Positions 16,592-23,750 of a stretch of 33,076 bases of DNA are shown in pieces (within the stretch, counting starts at the first letter, position 1; every line of letters starts with the position of its first letter). The DNA lies in contig PKXI01000386.1 of NCBI GenBank assembly GCA_003133425.1, positions 30,323 through 63,398 of the forward strand, in the 5' to 3' direction. Position numbers and translations under genes: made by a program. Under the pieces are notes generated by a model. It was not told the origin of the DNA. It did no database searches and saw only the letters and a program-made list of their open reading frames with translations. This DNA is from Acidobacteriaceae bacterium (GTDB lineage Bacteria; Acidobacteriota; Terriglobia; Terriglobales; Acidobacteriaceae).

Positions 16592-17404
16592 ATGGCATGG
16601 TATGCCTACTGCATCGGTGAAAAACAAGCTTTTCCTGAATTGGCCCGTCATCGTAAACCTGTACCGCTCGAATCAGTCCTTGGAGTAAGCGGCAACCAGG
16701 TATTCCTCTATCCCGCAAGCGACCTTGCAGTTGTCGTCAGTGAGCACAACCCCCAGGAAACTCTCAATCAGAAGGCCGGCGTTGACCACGCCCGGGTCAT
16801 CGCGGACTGCTTCCAGCATTCAACCGTCCTTCCCTTCCGGTTTGGAACCGTCTTCAGCGACGATGAGATCCTCCGCAAGTCCATTCGCTCAAACCAGCGC
16901 CAGTTTCTCGGCAACATTGACAAGCTGCGCGGCAAGACCGAGATGCACCTCAAGATATTTGTAGACGACTGCTGCGGCCGTGAGGTCGAGCGCCATCTCC
17001 CCGCGGAAAGCGTCGGCCGTGAATATCTGACCAACCTCCGTGAAAGTGCAACTCGCACCCGCGAGCGCCAGACGCGCGCCAGGGCCGTAAGTTTTCAGAT
17101 GCACCGGCTTTTCATGCCTCTTGATGAAGAGGTAAGCTGTCGGCTCACGGAAAACGGCAAAATGGTGCTGGACGTCGCCCATTTGATCGATCGCAAGTAT
17201 GTGGAGCGGTATCAGAACAAGTTCGCCACCACGAGCGCCATGATGCGCGAGTGCCAAATGCAGTTATCGGGTCCCTGGCCTCCCTATCACTTTGTCCACC
17301 GGCTCACCAGGTCGGCCCATACCCATCCCGCGGCTGCACAGCCTGGTGCAACGGTTCCAGCCTCTTTGATTCAAGTTTTGGAGCCGGCAGCCGTGCTTGT
17401 CTAG
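16592..17404 (+). CDS. GvpL/GvpF-family gas vesicle protein (orphan)
   Basis: A 270-residue member of the GvpL/GvpF family, accessory proteins that bind the main gas vesicle protein GvpA in vesicle assembly. The diagnostic blocks are VLPFRFGTVFSD (79-90) and GPWPPYHFV (227-235), with the N-terminal ferredoxin-like half starting MAWYAYCIG and a helical middle (FLGNIDKLRGKTEMHLKIF). The final 35 residues are Pro/Ala-rich. GGAG lies about 10 nt before the ATG. No gvpA, gvpN, gvpK or other vesicle gene is in the window, so floating vesicles are not implied by this locus; the protein may have another role. The family call is confident, the function open. Confidence 0.85.
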   Translation: MAWYAYCIGEKQAFPELARHRKPVPLESVLGVSGNQVFLYPASDLAVVVSEHNPQETLNQKAGVDHARVIADCFQHSTVLPFRFGTVFSDDEILRKSIRSNQRQFLGNIDKLRGKTEMHLKIFVDDCCGREVERHLPAESVGREYLTNLRESATRTRERQTRARAVSFQMHRLFMPLDEEVSCRLTENGKMVLDVAHLIDRKYVERYQNKFATTSAMMRECQMQLSGPWPPYHFVHRLTRSAHTHPAAAQPGATVPASLIQVLEPAAVLV

Positions 17405-17438
17405 ACCCTTTAAGGCGGACTCCGCCAGCAATGCAGAC

Positions 17439-17475
17439 AAGGAAAAGCCCCGGACTATCCGGGGCTTTTCCTTTT
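17439..17475 (+). terminator. Strong bidirectional intrinsic terminator
   Basis: AAGGAAAAGCCCCGG (17439-17453), loop ACTAT, and its perfect complement CCGGGGCTTTTCCTT (17459-17473), followed by TT. The arms themselves supply a T-rich tail on either strand, so it can end both the GvpL/F transcript (plus) and the inositol-phosphate synthase transcript (minus), whose genes converge on it. Confidence 0.9.
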
Positions 17476-17499
17476 GAAGCATATCGGCTTGCACCAGAC

Positions 17500-18843
17500 T
17501 CAATCGTAGTACTCGAGCCCAAGATGTGTGATGAGTGTCTCACCCATGATGTGGCGCAGAGTGTTCTTCAGCTTCATTGACTGAATAAAGAGGTCATGTT
17601 CCGGGTACAGACCCTCGGCAGTCTGCGGCGATTTCAGGTAGAAGCTCAGCCACTCCTGAATTCCCTTCGACCGCAGTTCCGGCGTCCGCTTGGCCAGGTC
17701 AAGGAAAAGGACCAGATCGAGCGCAATCGGAGCAGCTAGGATCGAATCGCGGCAGAGAAAGTTCACCTTGATCTGCATCGGATAGCCCAGCCAGCCGAAG
17801 ATGTCGATGTTATCCCAGGCTTCCTTATCATCTCCCCGTGGCGGGTAATAGTTGATGCGAATCTTGTGATAGATGTCCTTGTAAAGATCAGGGTAGAGTT
17901 CGGGCTGAAAGATGTATTCAAGCGAACCCAGTTTCGACTCTTCCTTGGTCTTGAATGATTGCGGATCGTCCAGAACCTCACCATCCCGGTTTCCCAGGAT
18001 ATTGGTCGAGAACCAGCCGGATACGCCCAGATGCCGTGCTTTGAACGCTGGCGCCAGCACGGTCTTCATGAACGTCTGGCCGGTCTTGAAGTCCTTGCCG
18101 CAAATCGGCGCCGCGTTCCGCTTCGACAGCTCGATCAGTGCCTTGGTATCCACCGTCAGGTTCGGTGCGCCGTTTGCAAAGGGCACCCCTTCCTTGAGCG
18201 CCGCGTAGGCATAAATCTGCGAGGGCGCAATCCCGATATCGCTTGACTCCAGTCCCTTCTCGAATGTCTCGATGGATTCATGCACCGCCGTCGGCTCCAG
18301 GAAGATCTCGGTCGAACCGCACCAGATCATTACCACGCGATCTACGGTCTTCTTGAATGCCCTGATGTCGGCGATGAGCTGATCGGCCAGGTCGCGCTTG
18401 TTCTTGCCCTTTTTCACATGAGTGCCGTTGAGGCGCTTCACATAATACTGATCAAAGACAGCAGGCAGCGGCTTGATGGTCTCCAGATACGGCTTCAGCT
18501 GCTCCAGCGTTTCCTTATCCAGCACCTTGGCATGGGCGGCAGATTCATAAACGTTGTCTTCGAAAATGTCCCAGCCAGTAAAAACCAGATCCTTCAAATC
18601 AGCCAGCGGCACAAAATCCTTAACCAGCGGAAACTTGTTTTCGGTGCGCTTGCCCAGGCGGATTGTTCCCATCTGTGTAAGCGAACCAATAGGCTTGGCA
18701 AGTCCACGGCGAACAGCTTCCACCCCGGCGATCATCGTGGTTGCCACGGCGCCCAGGCCAACCACCATCACGCCCAGCTTGCCGGTAGCAGGCGCCACTT
18801 TTGACGTAGCGGTCTCGTGACCGCCCTTTTGCTCTGTTGACAT
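17500..18843 (-). CDS. ino1: Myo-inositol-1-phosphate synthase (Ino1-type)
   Basis: A 447-residue NAD-dependent synthase converting glucose-6-phosphate to inositol-3-phosphate, the first step to inositol lipids and solutes. Residues 23-36 give the nucleotide fold (GVMVVGLGAVATTM). Family blocks include MIWCGSTEIF, ICGKDFKTGQT (the lysine-bearing active-site loop), NILGNRDGEVL and NFLCRDSILAAPIALDL. The start is set at the ATG at 18843 because AGGAG lies 6 nt before it; an upstream in-frame ATG at 18885 lacks one. The DedA gene is 114 nt upstream on the same strand. The terminator at 17439-17475 closes the unit. Inositol is a substrate for phosphatidylinositol-type lipids, and DedA proteins act on lipid carriers, so a shared membrane role is possible but is inference. 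Confidence 0.92.
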   Translation of the reverse strand: MSTEQKGGHETATSKVAPATGKLGVMVVGLGAVATTMIAGVEAVRRGLAKPIGSLTQMGTIRLGKRTENKFPLVKDFVPLADLKDLVFTGWDIFEDNVYESAAHAKVLDKETLEQLKPYLETIKPLPAVFDQYYVKRLNGTHVKKGKNKRDLADQLIADIRAFKKTVDRVVMIWCGSTEIFLEPTAVHESIETFEKGLESSDIGIAPSQIYAYAALKEGVPFANGAPNLTVDTKALIELSKRNAAPICGKDFKTGQTFMKTVLAPAFKARHLGVSGWFSTNILGNRDGEVLDDPQSFKTKEESKLGSLEYIFQPELYPDLYKDIYHKIRINYYPPRGDDKEAWDNIDIFGWLGYPMQIKVNFLCRDSILAAPIALDLVLFLDLAKRTPELRSKGIQEWLSFYLKSPQTAEGLYPEHDLFIQSMKLKNTLRHIMGETLITHLGLEYYD

Positions 18844-18957
18844 TGTTTCTCCTAACCCTCTATTGCCACGCCGATGGCTTCCCATCGGTCCAGACTTAAG
18901 TTGCGCTAATTGAATCAGCGTGCGATTTACAAAAGATATTGGCTGCGGCCAGCGTGT

Positions 18958-19596
18958 TCAGGCTGCTTTCGCATTTCTTCCGCGATTGATGTGCGACCAC
19001 ACAAACCAGATGATCCCCGCCAACAGTGCAATCTCGACCGCGAGATGGAAGCGATGGAACGCCTGGTAGAACCTGGGGTCGGTGTGCCACTTCTCGCCTA
19101 GCTTCATGCCCACATAGGTTAGGCCGAAACACCAGGGCCACGAACCAGCAAAGGTATAGATGTGGAAGCGGAGCTGCGGCATCTTCGCAATCCCTGCCGG
19201 AAAAGCGATAAACGTGCGCACCACCGGCAACAGCCGCGCCAGCAGCACCGTGATTGAGCCGTACTTGTCAAAGAAGTAGGTCATTCGATCCAGGTCATGG
19301 TGACTCATCAGCACCCAATGGCCGTATCGCTCCACCATCGGCCTGCCGCCTCTGGCGCCGATCCAGTAAGCCACTACCGAGCCAAGATTGCAGCCGATGG
19401 CCCCTGCAGTTGCTGCCCAGAACAGGTTGAAGTGACCCAGGTAGACCAGGTAGCCGGCAAAGGGCATGATGATCTCTGAGGGCAGCGGAATGCATGCAGA
19501 TTCAATTCCCATCAGTGCAGCAAGGCCGGCATACCCGCCAGCATCGATGACATGGGTTATGAATTGAACCAGGACGGCAAGAATTTTTTCTGTCAT
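18958..19596 (-). CDS. DedA family membrane protein
   Basis: A 212-residue DedA protein (SNARE-associated / VTT domain). Members include flippases that recycle undecaprenyl phosphate or phospholipids across the inner membrane. The signature GIESACIPLPSEIIMPFAG (30-48) carries the re-entrant-loop acidic residue and prolines, and RLLPVVRTFIAFPAGIAKM (121-139) has the conserved arginines. Four or more hydrophobic segments are present. The ATG at 19596 (MTEKILAV) suits the family better than the longer frame from 19674. It precedes the inositol-phosphate synthase gene on the same strand. Confidence 0.9.
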   Translation of the reverse strand: MTEKILAVLVQFITHVIDAGGYAGLAALMGIESACIPLPSEIIMPFAGYLVYLGHFNLFWAATAGAIGCNLGSVVAYWIGARGGRPMVERYGHWVLMSHHDLDRMTYFFDKYGSITVLLARLLPVVRTFIAFPAGIAKMPQLRFHIYTFAGSWPWCFGLTYVGMKLGEKWHTDPRFYQAFHRFHLAVEIALLAGIIWFVWSHINRGRNAKAA

Positions 19597-19742
19597 GAAC
19601 GTTCCCAGTATATAAGCCCGAGAAGCACTGTTTACGCTCCTTTCGTTCGATACGAACAGAAAAGATAAATGCACACGTATGCAGTCTCACTTTGTTACGA
19701 TGAGATGATCGCAAGTGAGTTTGGAGTGGGACAGTTTGAAGG

Positions 19743-19803
19743 GTACGGGCTTTAGCCCGTACATAAGTTAAGCAGAATTATCGCGGGCTTTAGCCCCTGA
19801 GGG
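19743..19803 (+). repeat. Two-hairpin dispersed repeat (copy 2)
   Basis: GTACGGGCT-TT-AGCCCGTAC (19743-19762, perfect 9-bp stem), a 22-nt spacer, then GGGCT-TT-AGCCC (19785-19796) and CCTGAGGG. It has the same architecture as 10745-10803. It lies in the gap between the divergent dedA and hemQ genes, so it sits in or near both promoters. Confidence 0.75.
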
Positions 19804-19850
19804 TTCGCTTTTTCAGACTGATTCACTAACGAAAGTTTGAGGTGGTTCCG

Positions 19851-20681
19851 TTGTCCGAATTTCCCCCTGTCCCGCTTACTCTTGAAGGTTCAGCCCTCCT
19901 CCACCAGTTCTTCCGCTTCAAATGGAAAGCGTGGCGCGCAACGGCGAAAGCTGATCGTGACCGCATCGCCGCCAACGCAATCCAAGTGCTCAAAGGTCTT
20001 GAACGCGCGAATTCCGACGCTCCTGTCCGGTCTGCTCTCTTCTCGCAGCTTGGCCACAAGGGCGACCTCATCCTGATTCACTTTCGCGACTCGCTGGAAA
20101 CTCTCAACCAGGTCGAACTCGATCTCGCCCAGACAGAACTCTACGACTACCTCACACCCGTCCACTCTTACGTCTCAGTGGTCGAACTCGGTCTCTACGA
20201 ATCCACCCGCAAGACCTACGAAGCCGCAGCCGCCAAAGGATTTGAGCAGCACAGCCCGGAATGGAATGCTGAAATTGCTGCGTCGCTCCAACGCGCCGCC
20301 GCCGCCATGGCCCCGCGCATCTTCCCCTCTGTGCCTGAAGCAAAATACATCTGCTTCTACCCCATGGACCGCAAGCGCGGCGAGGGGGTCAACTGGTACT
20401 CGGTGCCCTTTGCAGACCGCCAGCGGATGATGCACGAACACGGCCGCATCGGCCGCCGGTACGGCGACGTGGTCAGGCAAATCATCTCTGGCTCGATTGG
20501 CATGGACGATTGGGAGTGGGGCGTGGATCTCTTCGCTGAAGATCCGGTGGTCTTCAAGAAGCTGATCTACGAGATGCGCTTTGATGAAGTAAGCGCCGTT
20601 TATGCGCTGTTCGGACAGTTCTTTATCGGCGTACGTTTGCCTATGGAAAGGCTTGGCTATTGGCTGAACGGTAAACTATAG
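19851..20681 (+). CDS. hemQ: Coproheme decarboxylase HemQ (chlorite dismutase-like)
   Basis: A 276-residue protein of the chlorite dismutase fold. HemQ (ChdC) oxidatively decarboxylates iron-coproporphyrin III to heme b, the last step of the coproporphyrin-dependent route. The catalytic tyrosine is in YICFYPMDRKRG (Tyr170) and the heme-ligand histidine in MMHEHGRIGRRYG (His197). It lacks the features of true chlorite dismutases and resembles the monoderm/acidobacterial HemQ type. Start: TTG at 19851 has GAGG 8 nt before it; GTG at 19842 is the alternative. hemA, hemC and hemD lie 1.3-5 kb downstream on the other strand, which supports a heme role. The two-hairpin repeat lies directly upstream. 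Confidence 0.88.
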   Translation: MSEFPPVPLTLEGSALLHQFFRFKWKAWRATAKADRDRIAANAIQVLKGLERANSDAPVRSALFSQLGHKGDLILIHFRDSLETLNQVELDLAQTELYDYLTPVHSYVSVVELGLYESTRKTYEAAAAKGFEQHSPEWNAEIAASLQRAAAAMAPRIFPSVPEAKYICFYPMDRKRGEGVNWYSVPFADRQRMMHEHGRIGRRYGDVVRQIISGSIGMDDWEWGVDLFAEDPVVFKKLIYEMRFDEVSAVYALFGQFFIGVRLPMERLGYWLNGKL

Positions 20682-20716
20682 TTCGCCATGCGGTGAACGC
20701 TTCGTCGTAATTGACC

Positions 20717-20748
20717 TGTCATCCTGAGCGAAGTCGAAGGACCTGCGG
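20717..20748 (+). repeat. Widespread CATCCTGAGCGAAGTCGAAGG repeat motif
   Basis: The stretch TGTCATCCTGAGCGAAG-TCGAAGGACCTGCG between hemQ and nth is a well-known type of short intergenic repeat seen in many bacterial genomes. It has no coding content here. Confidence 0.6.
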
Positions 20749-20781
20749 TTCCGTTCTTCATCAGCCACAAGGGCACCGTGC

Positions 20782-20817
20782 CCCATCCTTTCCGCTTCTT
20801 TCCGCGGAAAGGGTGGG
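20782..20817 (+). repeat. CCCATCCTTT-type hairpin repeat
   Basis: CCTTTCCGC (20787-20795) pairs perfectly with GCGGAAAGG (20804-20812); the stem extends to 14 bp through CCCAT/GTGGG with one G-T pair. GGGCACCGTGCCC just upstream is itself nearly palindromic. It is related in style to the CCCATGTCTC hairpin in the broken nagZ. Confidence 0.6.
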
Positions 20818-20855
20818 AGACCAAGAACCTTCAACAATAGTCAACAAACTCCGCC

Positions 20856-21581
20856 ATGCCCAAAAGCAAGTCATCAATGAAATCCGCCGCGAAGAAGCAA
20901 CCGAAGTCCTCGCCGAGAAAACAAACTCCGCGTGGTGATTTAGCCCCCGACCGCATCGCCGCCATCCTCAAAGGCCTCTACGAAGCCTACCCCGACGTCG
21001 AATGCGCACTCACGCATCACTCGCCATGGGAACTGCTTGTCGCCACGATCCTCTCCGCGCAATGCACCGATGTCCGCGTGAACATGGTGACCCCGGAACT
21101 GTTCCGCCGCTTCCCTACTCCGGCGGCGATGGCGAAGGCTACGCTCCCCGAACTTGAAGACCTCATCCGCACCACGGGCTTCTTCCGCAACAAGGCAAAA
21201 TCCATCCAGGGCGCGGCCCGAAAAATCGTGAACGAATTCAATGGTCAGGTTCCCCAAACCCTCGCCGAACTCATCACAATCCCCGGCGCAGCCCGCAAAA
21301 CCGCAAACGTGGTTCTCGGTGTCTGTTTCGGCAAGGCCGAAGGTGTCGTTGTAGACACGCACGTCTTCCGCATTGCACGCCGCCTCGGTCTGGCTAAATC
21401 GGAAACAGCAGAAAAAGTTGAACAGGAGCTGATGCAGATTCTCCCGCAGAATCGCTGGATCGCTTTCTCCCACCAGCTCATCCACCACGGACGCCAGGTC
21501 TGCGACGCGCGCAAACCCAAGTGCGATCGCTGCAACCTCGAGCAGCTCTGCCATTCAAAAGACAAGACCTGGCAATCCTGA
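20856..21581 (+). CDS. nth: Endonuclease III (DNA glycosylase/AP lyase)
   Basis: A 241-residue base-excision repair enzyme that removes oxidised pyrimidines. After a Lys-rich, low-complexity N-terminus (1-28) comes the HhH-GPD fold: LLVATILSAQCTDVRVN (60-76), the helix-hairpin-helix LITIPGAARKTANVVLG with catalytic Lys148, and catalytic Asp167 in VVDTHVFR. The 4Fe-4S cluster ligands are Cys216, Cys223, Cys226 and Cys232 (C-x6-C-x2-C-x5-C). The hairpin normally reads PGVGRKTA; here the second glycine is Ala146. All catalytic residues remain. It stands between hemQ and the structured RNA at 21712. Confidence 0.95.
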   Translation: MPKSKSSMKSAAKKQPKSSPRKQTPRGDLAPDRIAAILKGLYEAYPDVECALTHHSPWELLVATILSAQCTDVRVNMVTPELFRRFPTPAAMAKATLPELEDLIRTTGFFRNKAKSIQGAARKIVNEFNGQVPQTLAELITIPGAARKTANVVLGVCFGKAEGVVVDTHVFRIARRLGLAKSETAEKVEQELMQILPQNRWIAFSHQLIHHGRQVCDARKPKCDRCNLEQLCHSKDKTWQS

Positions 21582-21588
21582 GAAGCCT

Positions 21589-21656
21589 TTGCAGAGAATT
21601 ACCTCTTGCCAGCGCACAATGGCAATAGAGTGGAAGCGCGAAGAAGCTCTCTGCAA
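21589..21656 (+). other. Long imperfect hairpin after nth
   Basis: TTGCAGAGA (21589-21597) pairs perfectly with TCTCTGCAA (21648-21656); inside it CTCTTGCCA (21603-21611) pairs with TGGCAA/GAG (21620-21630). A 17-nt purine-rich strand (21631-21647) is left on one side. It begins 8 nt after the nth stop and may be part of its 3' end or of a separate RNA with the element at 21712. Confidence 0.45.
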
Positions 21657-21711
21657 TATTCAGGAGCCTCAGTGAGCGATTCCCGCTCTCTTGGTGAGAG
21701 AAAAAGTCATT

Positions 21712-21826
21712 GTCGCAGGGCCAGTTGAATTCGCGCTACATCACAGGACCACGGACCCATAGAGAGCATCACTGGAATTGCAACTGGTCTCTACCCTGCG
21801 ACAAATCCGCCTGAAGAGGCGTTTTT
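21712..21826 (+). ncRNA. Candidate structured small RNA with intrinsic terminator
   Basis: GTCGCAGGG (21712-21720) pairs with CCCTGCGAC (21794-21802); directly inside, CCAGTTG (21721-21727) pairs with CAACTGG (21781-21787) and AATTC with GAATT, giving about 21 paired bases around a 42-nt loop. TCTCTA, the 6-nt bulge at 21788-21793, is complementary to TAGAGA (21760-21765) inside the loop, so a pseudoknot or an alternative hairpin is possible. A terminator with five T follows at 21808-21826, and only the plus strand gives a T-run. No known RNA (tmRNA, 4.5S, RNase P, tRNA) matches by eye; 6S RNA is not excluded. No clear promoter is seen. Confidence 0.55.
21808..21826 (+). terminator. Intrinsic terminator of the candidate RNA
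   Basis: CGCCT-GAAG-AGGCG followed by TTTTT. The stem is short (5 bp) but GC-rich with a tetraloop and T-run. It ends transcription in the plus direction, from nth or from the candidate RNA. The remaining ~200 nt to hemD hold only a GGCGTACA...TGTATGCC inverted pair. Confidence 0.7.
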
Positions 21827-22026
21827 GGCGCTGTATAACTGTAAAGCACACTTAAAATTCACAGAATCAATATGTTAAAGCGACACTGAGCCGGCGTACA
21901 GGCGCTGTATGCCAGTATGGACGTGCTAACAATCAAATAATCGATATCTTGCATCGAATGTCGAAGCGGCATGCTGGCGCATTCATACTGTGCGCTCTCC
22001 GCTTGGATGCCAAATGCCAGCCGGTT

Positions 22027-22803
22027 TTACCGGCGAGACAATTGAACCAGGGCGTCAATCAATCCCGGGATATCCGAGACACTGGCTTCAGCTGCAGGCT
22101 CCCAACCGAGCTCGCGCAATGTCTGGCTGGTGATAGGTCCAATCGAGACAGCTGAAGCTCCCGCAAACGGAAACTTGATTCCAGCAGCGCGGGCCGCATC
22201 TGCAAGGTGCGTCGCGCTTGATGAACTGGTGAAGGTTACAGCATTGATCCCCGCAGCCAGCGCCCTGCGAAGCTGCTCCGGTGCGCCTTCGGGCATTACG
22301 TTCCTGTAGGCGTCGGCGACATCGACCTCGGCGCCGACCTGTCGCAGCACAGCGGGAATAACGTCTCTTGCGATTGCCGCGCGGGCCAGTAGAATCCGCC
22401 GCCCTGAAACAAGGCTGGTCAAACCCTTGGTTAAACTCTCCGCCACATAAGATTCCGGAACCAGTGTGACTGCGAGCCCCGCCTTCCGTGCAGCGGCCGC
22501 AGTCGCGTCTCCAATCGCGGCGATCTTCAATGACGCCGGCGGCTCAAGCCGAAGCTTCAAATCCGCCGCACGATCGGCAATTGCTCTAACCGTATTCGCG
22601 CTGGTGAGGATCAGCCAATCGTACCGCTCGAGCTGGCGCAGAGCATGGTCGAGTGGGTCGAAGCTTGCAGGAGGTCGAAGCTCGATGATCGGGACTTCAA
22701 CGGGCTCAGCACCTAGCGCTCGAAGGCCGTCGCTGAGCTTGCTGGCCTGATGTGCGGCGCGAGTTACAAGCACGCGACGACCGGATAGCGGCACTGTGCT
22801 CAT
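22027..22803 (-). CDS. hemD: Uroporphyrinogen-III synthase
   Basis: A 258-residue HemD, which closes hydroxymethylbilane with inversion of ring D to give uroporphyrinogen III. The family is weakly conserved; recognisable parts are RRVLVTRAAHQASKLSDGLRALGAEPVEVPIIEL at the N-terminus, the DWLILTSANTVRA segment, AIGDATAAAARKAG, YRNVMP, and NAVTFTSSSSATHL, in the two-lobed alpha/beta arrangement. Its ATG overlaps the hemC stop by 4 nt (ATGA), and position directly after hemC supports the call. It is the last gene of the ccsA-hemA-hemC-hemD unit. Cytoplasmic. Confidence 0.93.
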   Translation of the reverse strand: MSTVPLSGRRVLVTRAAHQASKLSDGLRALGAEPVEVPIIELRPPASFDPLDHALRQLERYDWLILTSANTVRAIADRAADLKLRLEPPASLKIAAIGDATAAAARKAGLAVTLVPESYVAESLTKGLTSLVSGRRILLARAAIARDVIPAVLRQVGAEVDVADAYRNVMPEGAPEQLRRALAAGINAVTFTSSSSATHLADAARAAGIKFPFAGASAVSIGPITSQTLRELGWEPAAEASVSDIPGLIDALVQLSRR

Positions 22804-23750
22804 TGCGCTACTCCGCCTGACGCCTCCAGCAGCGGCCCGGCTCCCGCATCGAGCAGCATCTTCGCGACCAGTCGGCCGAGTGCAGTGGGGTCGCTGTCGG
22901 CTCGCGGTGCGGAGTGATAGATGCGCACTGCCGCGCCCGTCTCGGGTGCAGCGACTACAGCGAATATCTCGTCAGTGGGTCCGGCCCCACTACCCGCGAT
23001 GGCTATGCCTGCCCGGCAGTGAATGCCGATTGGCACTTGGCACCCGCCACCCAAAGCAGCCAATGCGGCCCGCTCGGCTGTCACGGCAAAGCGTGTTGGT
23101 TCATGGTTCAGAAAGGCGACCGCTTCGATGGTTGCCACATCGTCTTTGCGGGTCTCGATGCCAAGCGATCCCTGCCCTGCGGCCGGACAAAAGTTCTTCG
23201 GATCAAGACGCTCACGTACCCAATCGGTCTTGCCTAACCGTTCGAGGCCTGCGGCGGCGAGCAGAATCGCGTCCACCTGTCCCTCGGCGAGTTTGCGCAG
23301 TCGCGTGTCGACGTTGCCGCGAAACTCGATGGCATCGATGTCGGGCCGCAGAGCCTTTAACTGCGCGCGGCGTCGCTGGCTGCTGGTTCCCACTTTCGCA
23401 CCCTGCGGTAGCGCGGCGAGACTTGCATAGTTCACCGAGACAAACGCGTCCCTGGGATCGACGCGCGGAGGCGTAGCAGCCAACGCGAACGGCGCGGGCA
23501 GGTCTGTAGGCAAGTCCTTGAGAGAGTGAACAGCAAGGTCCACGCGCCCGTCGGCCAGCGCTTCCTCGATTTCCTTGGTGAACATGCCCTTGGAGCCCAC
23601 TTGGGCAAAGGTGACTTCCTGCAGGCGATCACCCGTTGTCTTGATGATCTCGATTTCGACGATGTGTCCTTCGCCGCGAAGAAGTGCCGCTATGTGGTTG
23701 GCCTGCCAGAGTGCCAGTTGCGAGCCACGGCTACCTACGCGCAGATTCAT
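22800..23750 (-). CDS. hemC: Porphobilinogen deaminase (hydroxymethylbilane synthase)
   Basis: A 316-residue HemC, joining four porphobilinogens into hydroxymethylbilane. It starts LRVGSRGSQLALWQAN; the catalytic aspartate is Asp79 in AVHSLKDLP; the arginine-rich cofactor site includes GTSSQRRRAQL and EFRGNVDTRL; the dipyrromethane cofactor is held by Cys237 in LGGGCQVPIG. All three domains are present and length is normal. The start overlaps the hemA stop and the stop overlaps the hemD start, each by 4 nt, so translation is likely coupled along the operon. Confidence 0.96.
   Translation of the reverse strand: MNLRVGSRGSQLALWQANHIAALLRGEGHIVEIEIIKTTGDRLQEVTFAQVGSKGMFTKEIEEALADGRVDLAVHSLKDLPTDLPAPFALAATPPRVDPRDAFVSVNYASLAALPQGAKVGTSSQRRRAQLKALRPDIDAIEFRGNVDTRLRKLAEGQVDAILLAAAGLERLGKTDWVRERLDPKNFCPAAGQGSLGIETRKDDVATIEAVAFLNHEPTRFAVTAERAALAALGGGCQVPIGIHCRAGIAIAGSGAGPTDEIFAVVAAPETGAAVRIYHSAPRADSDPTALGRLVAKMLLDAGAGPLLEASGGVAQ

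Noticed and set aside
21582..22026. tmRNA, RNase P RNA, SRP RNA or tRNA in the nth-hemD gap
   Set aside because: None of the conserved core sequences of these RNAs is present; only an unassigned structured element remains.
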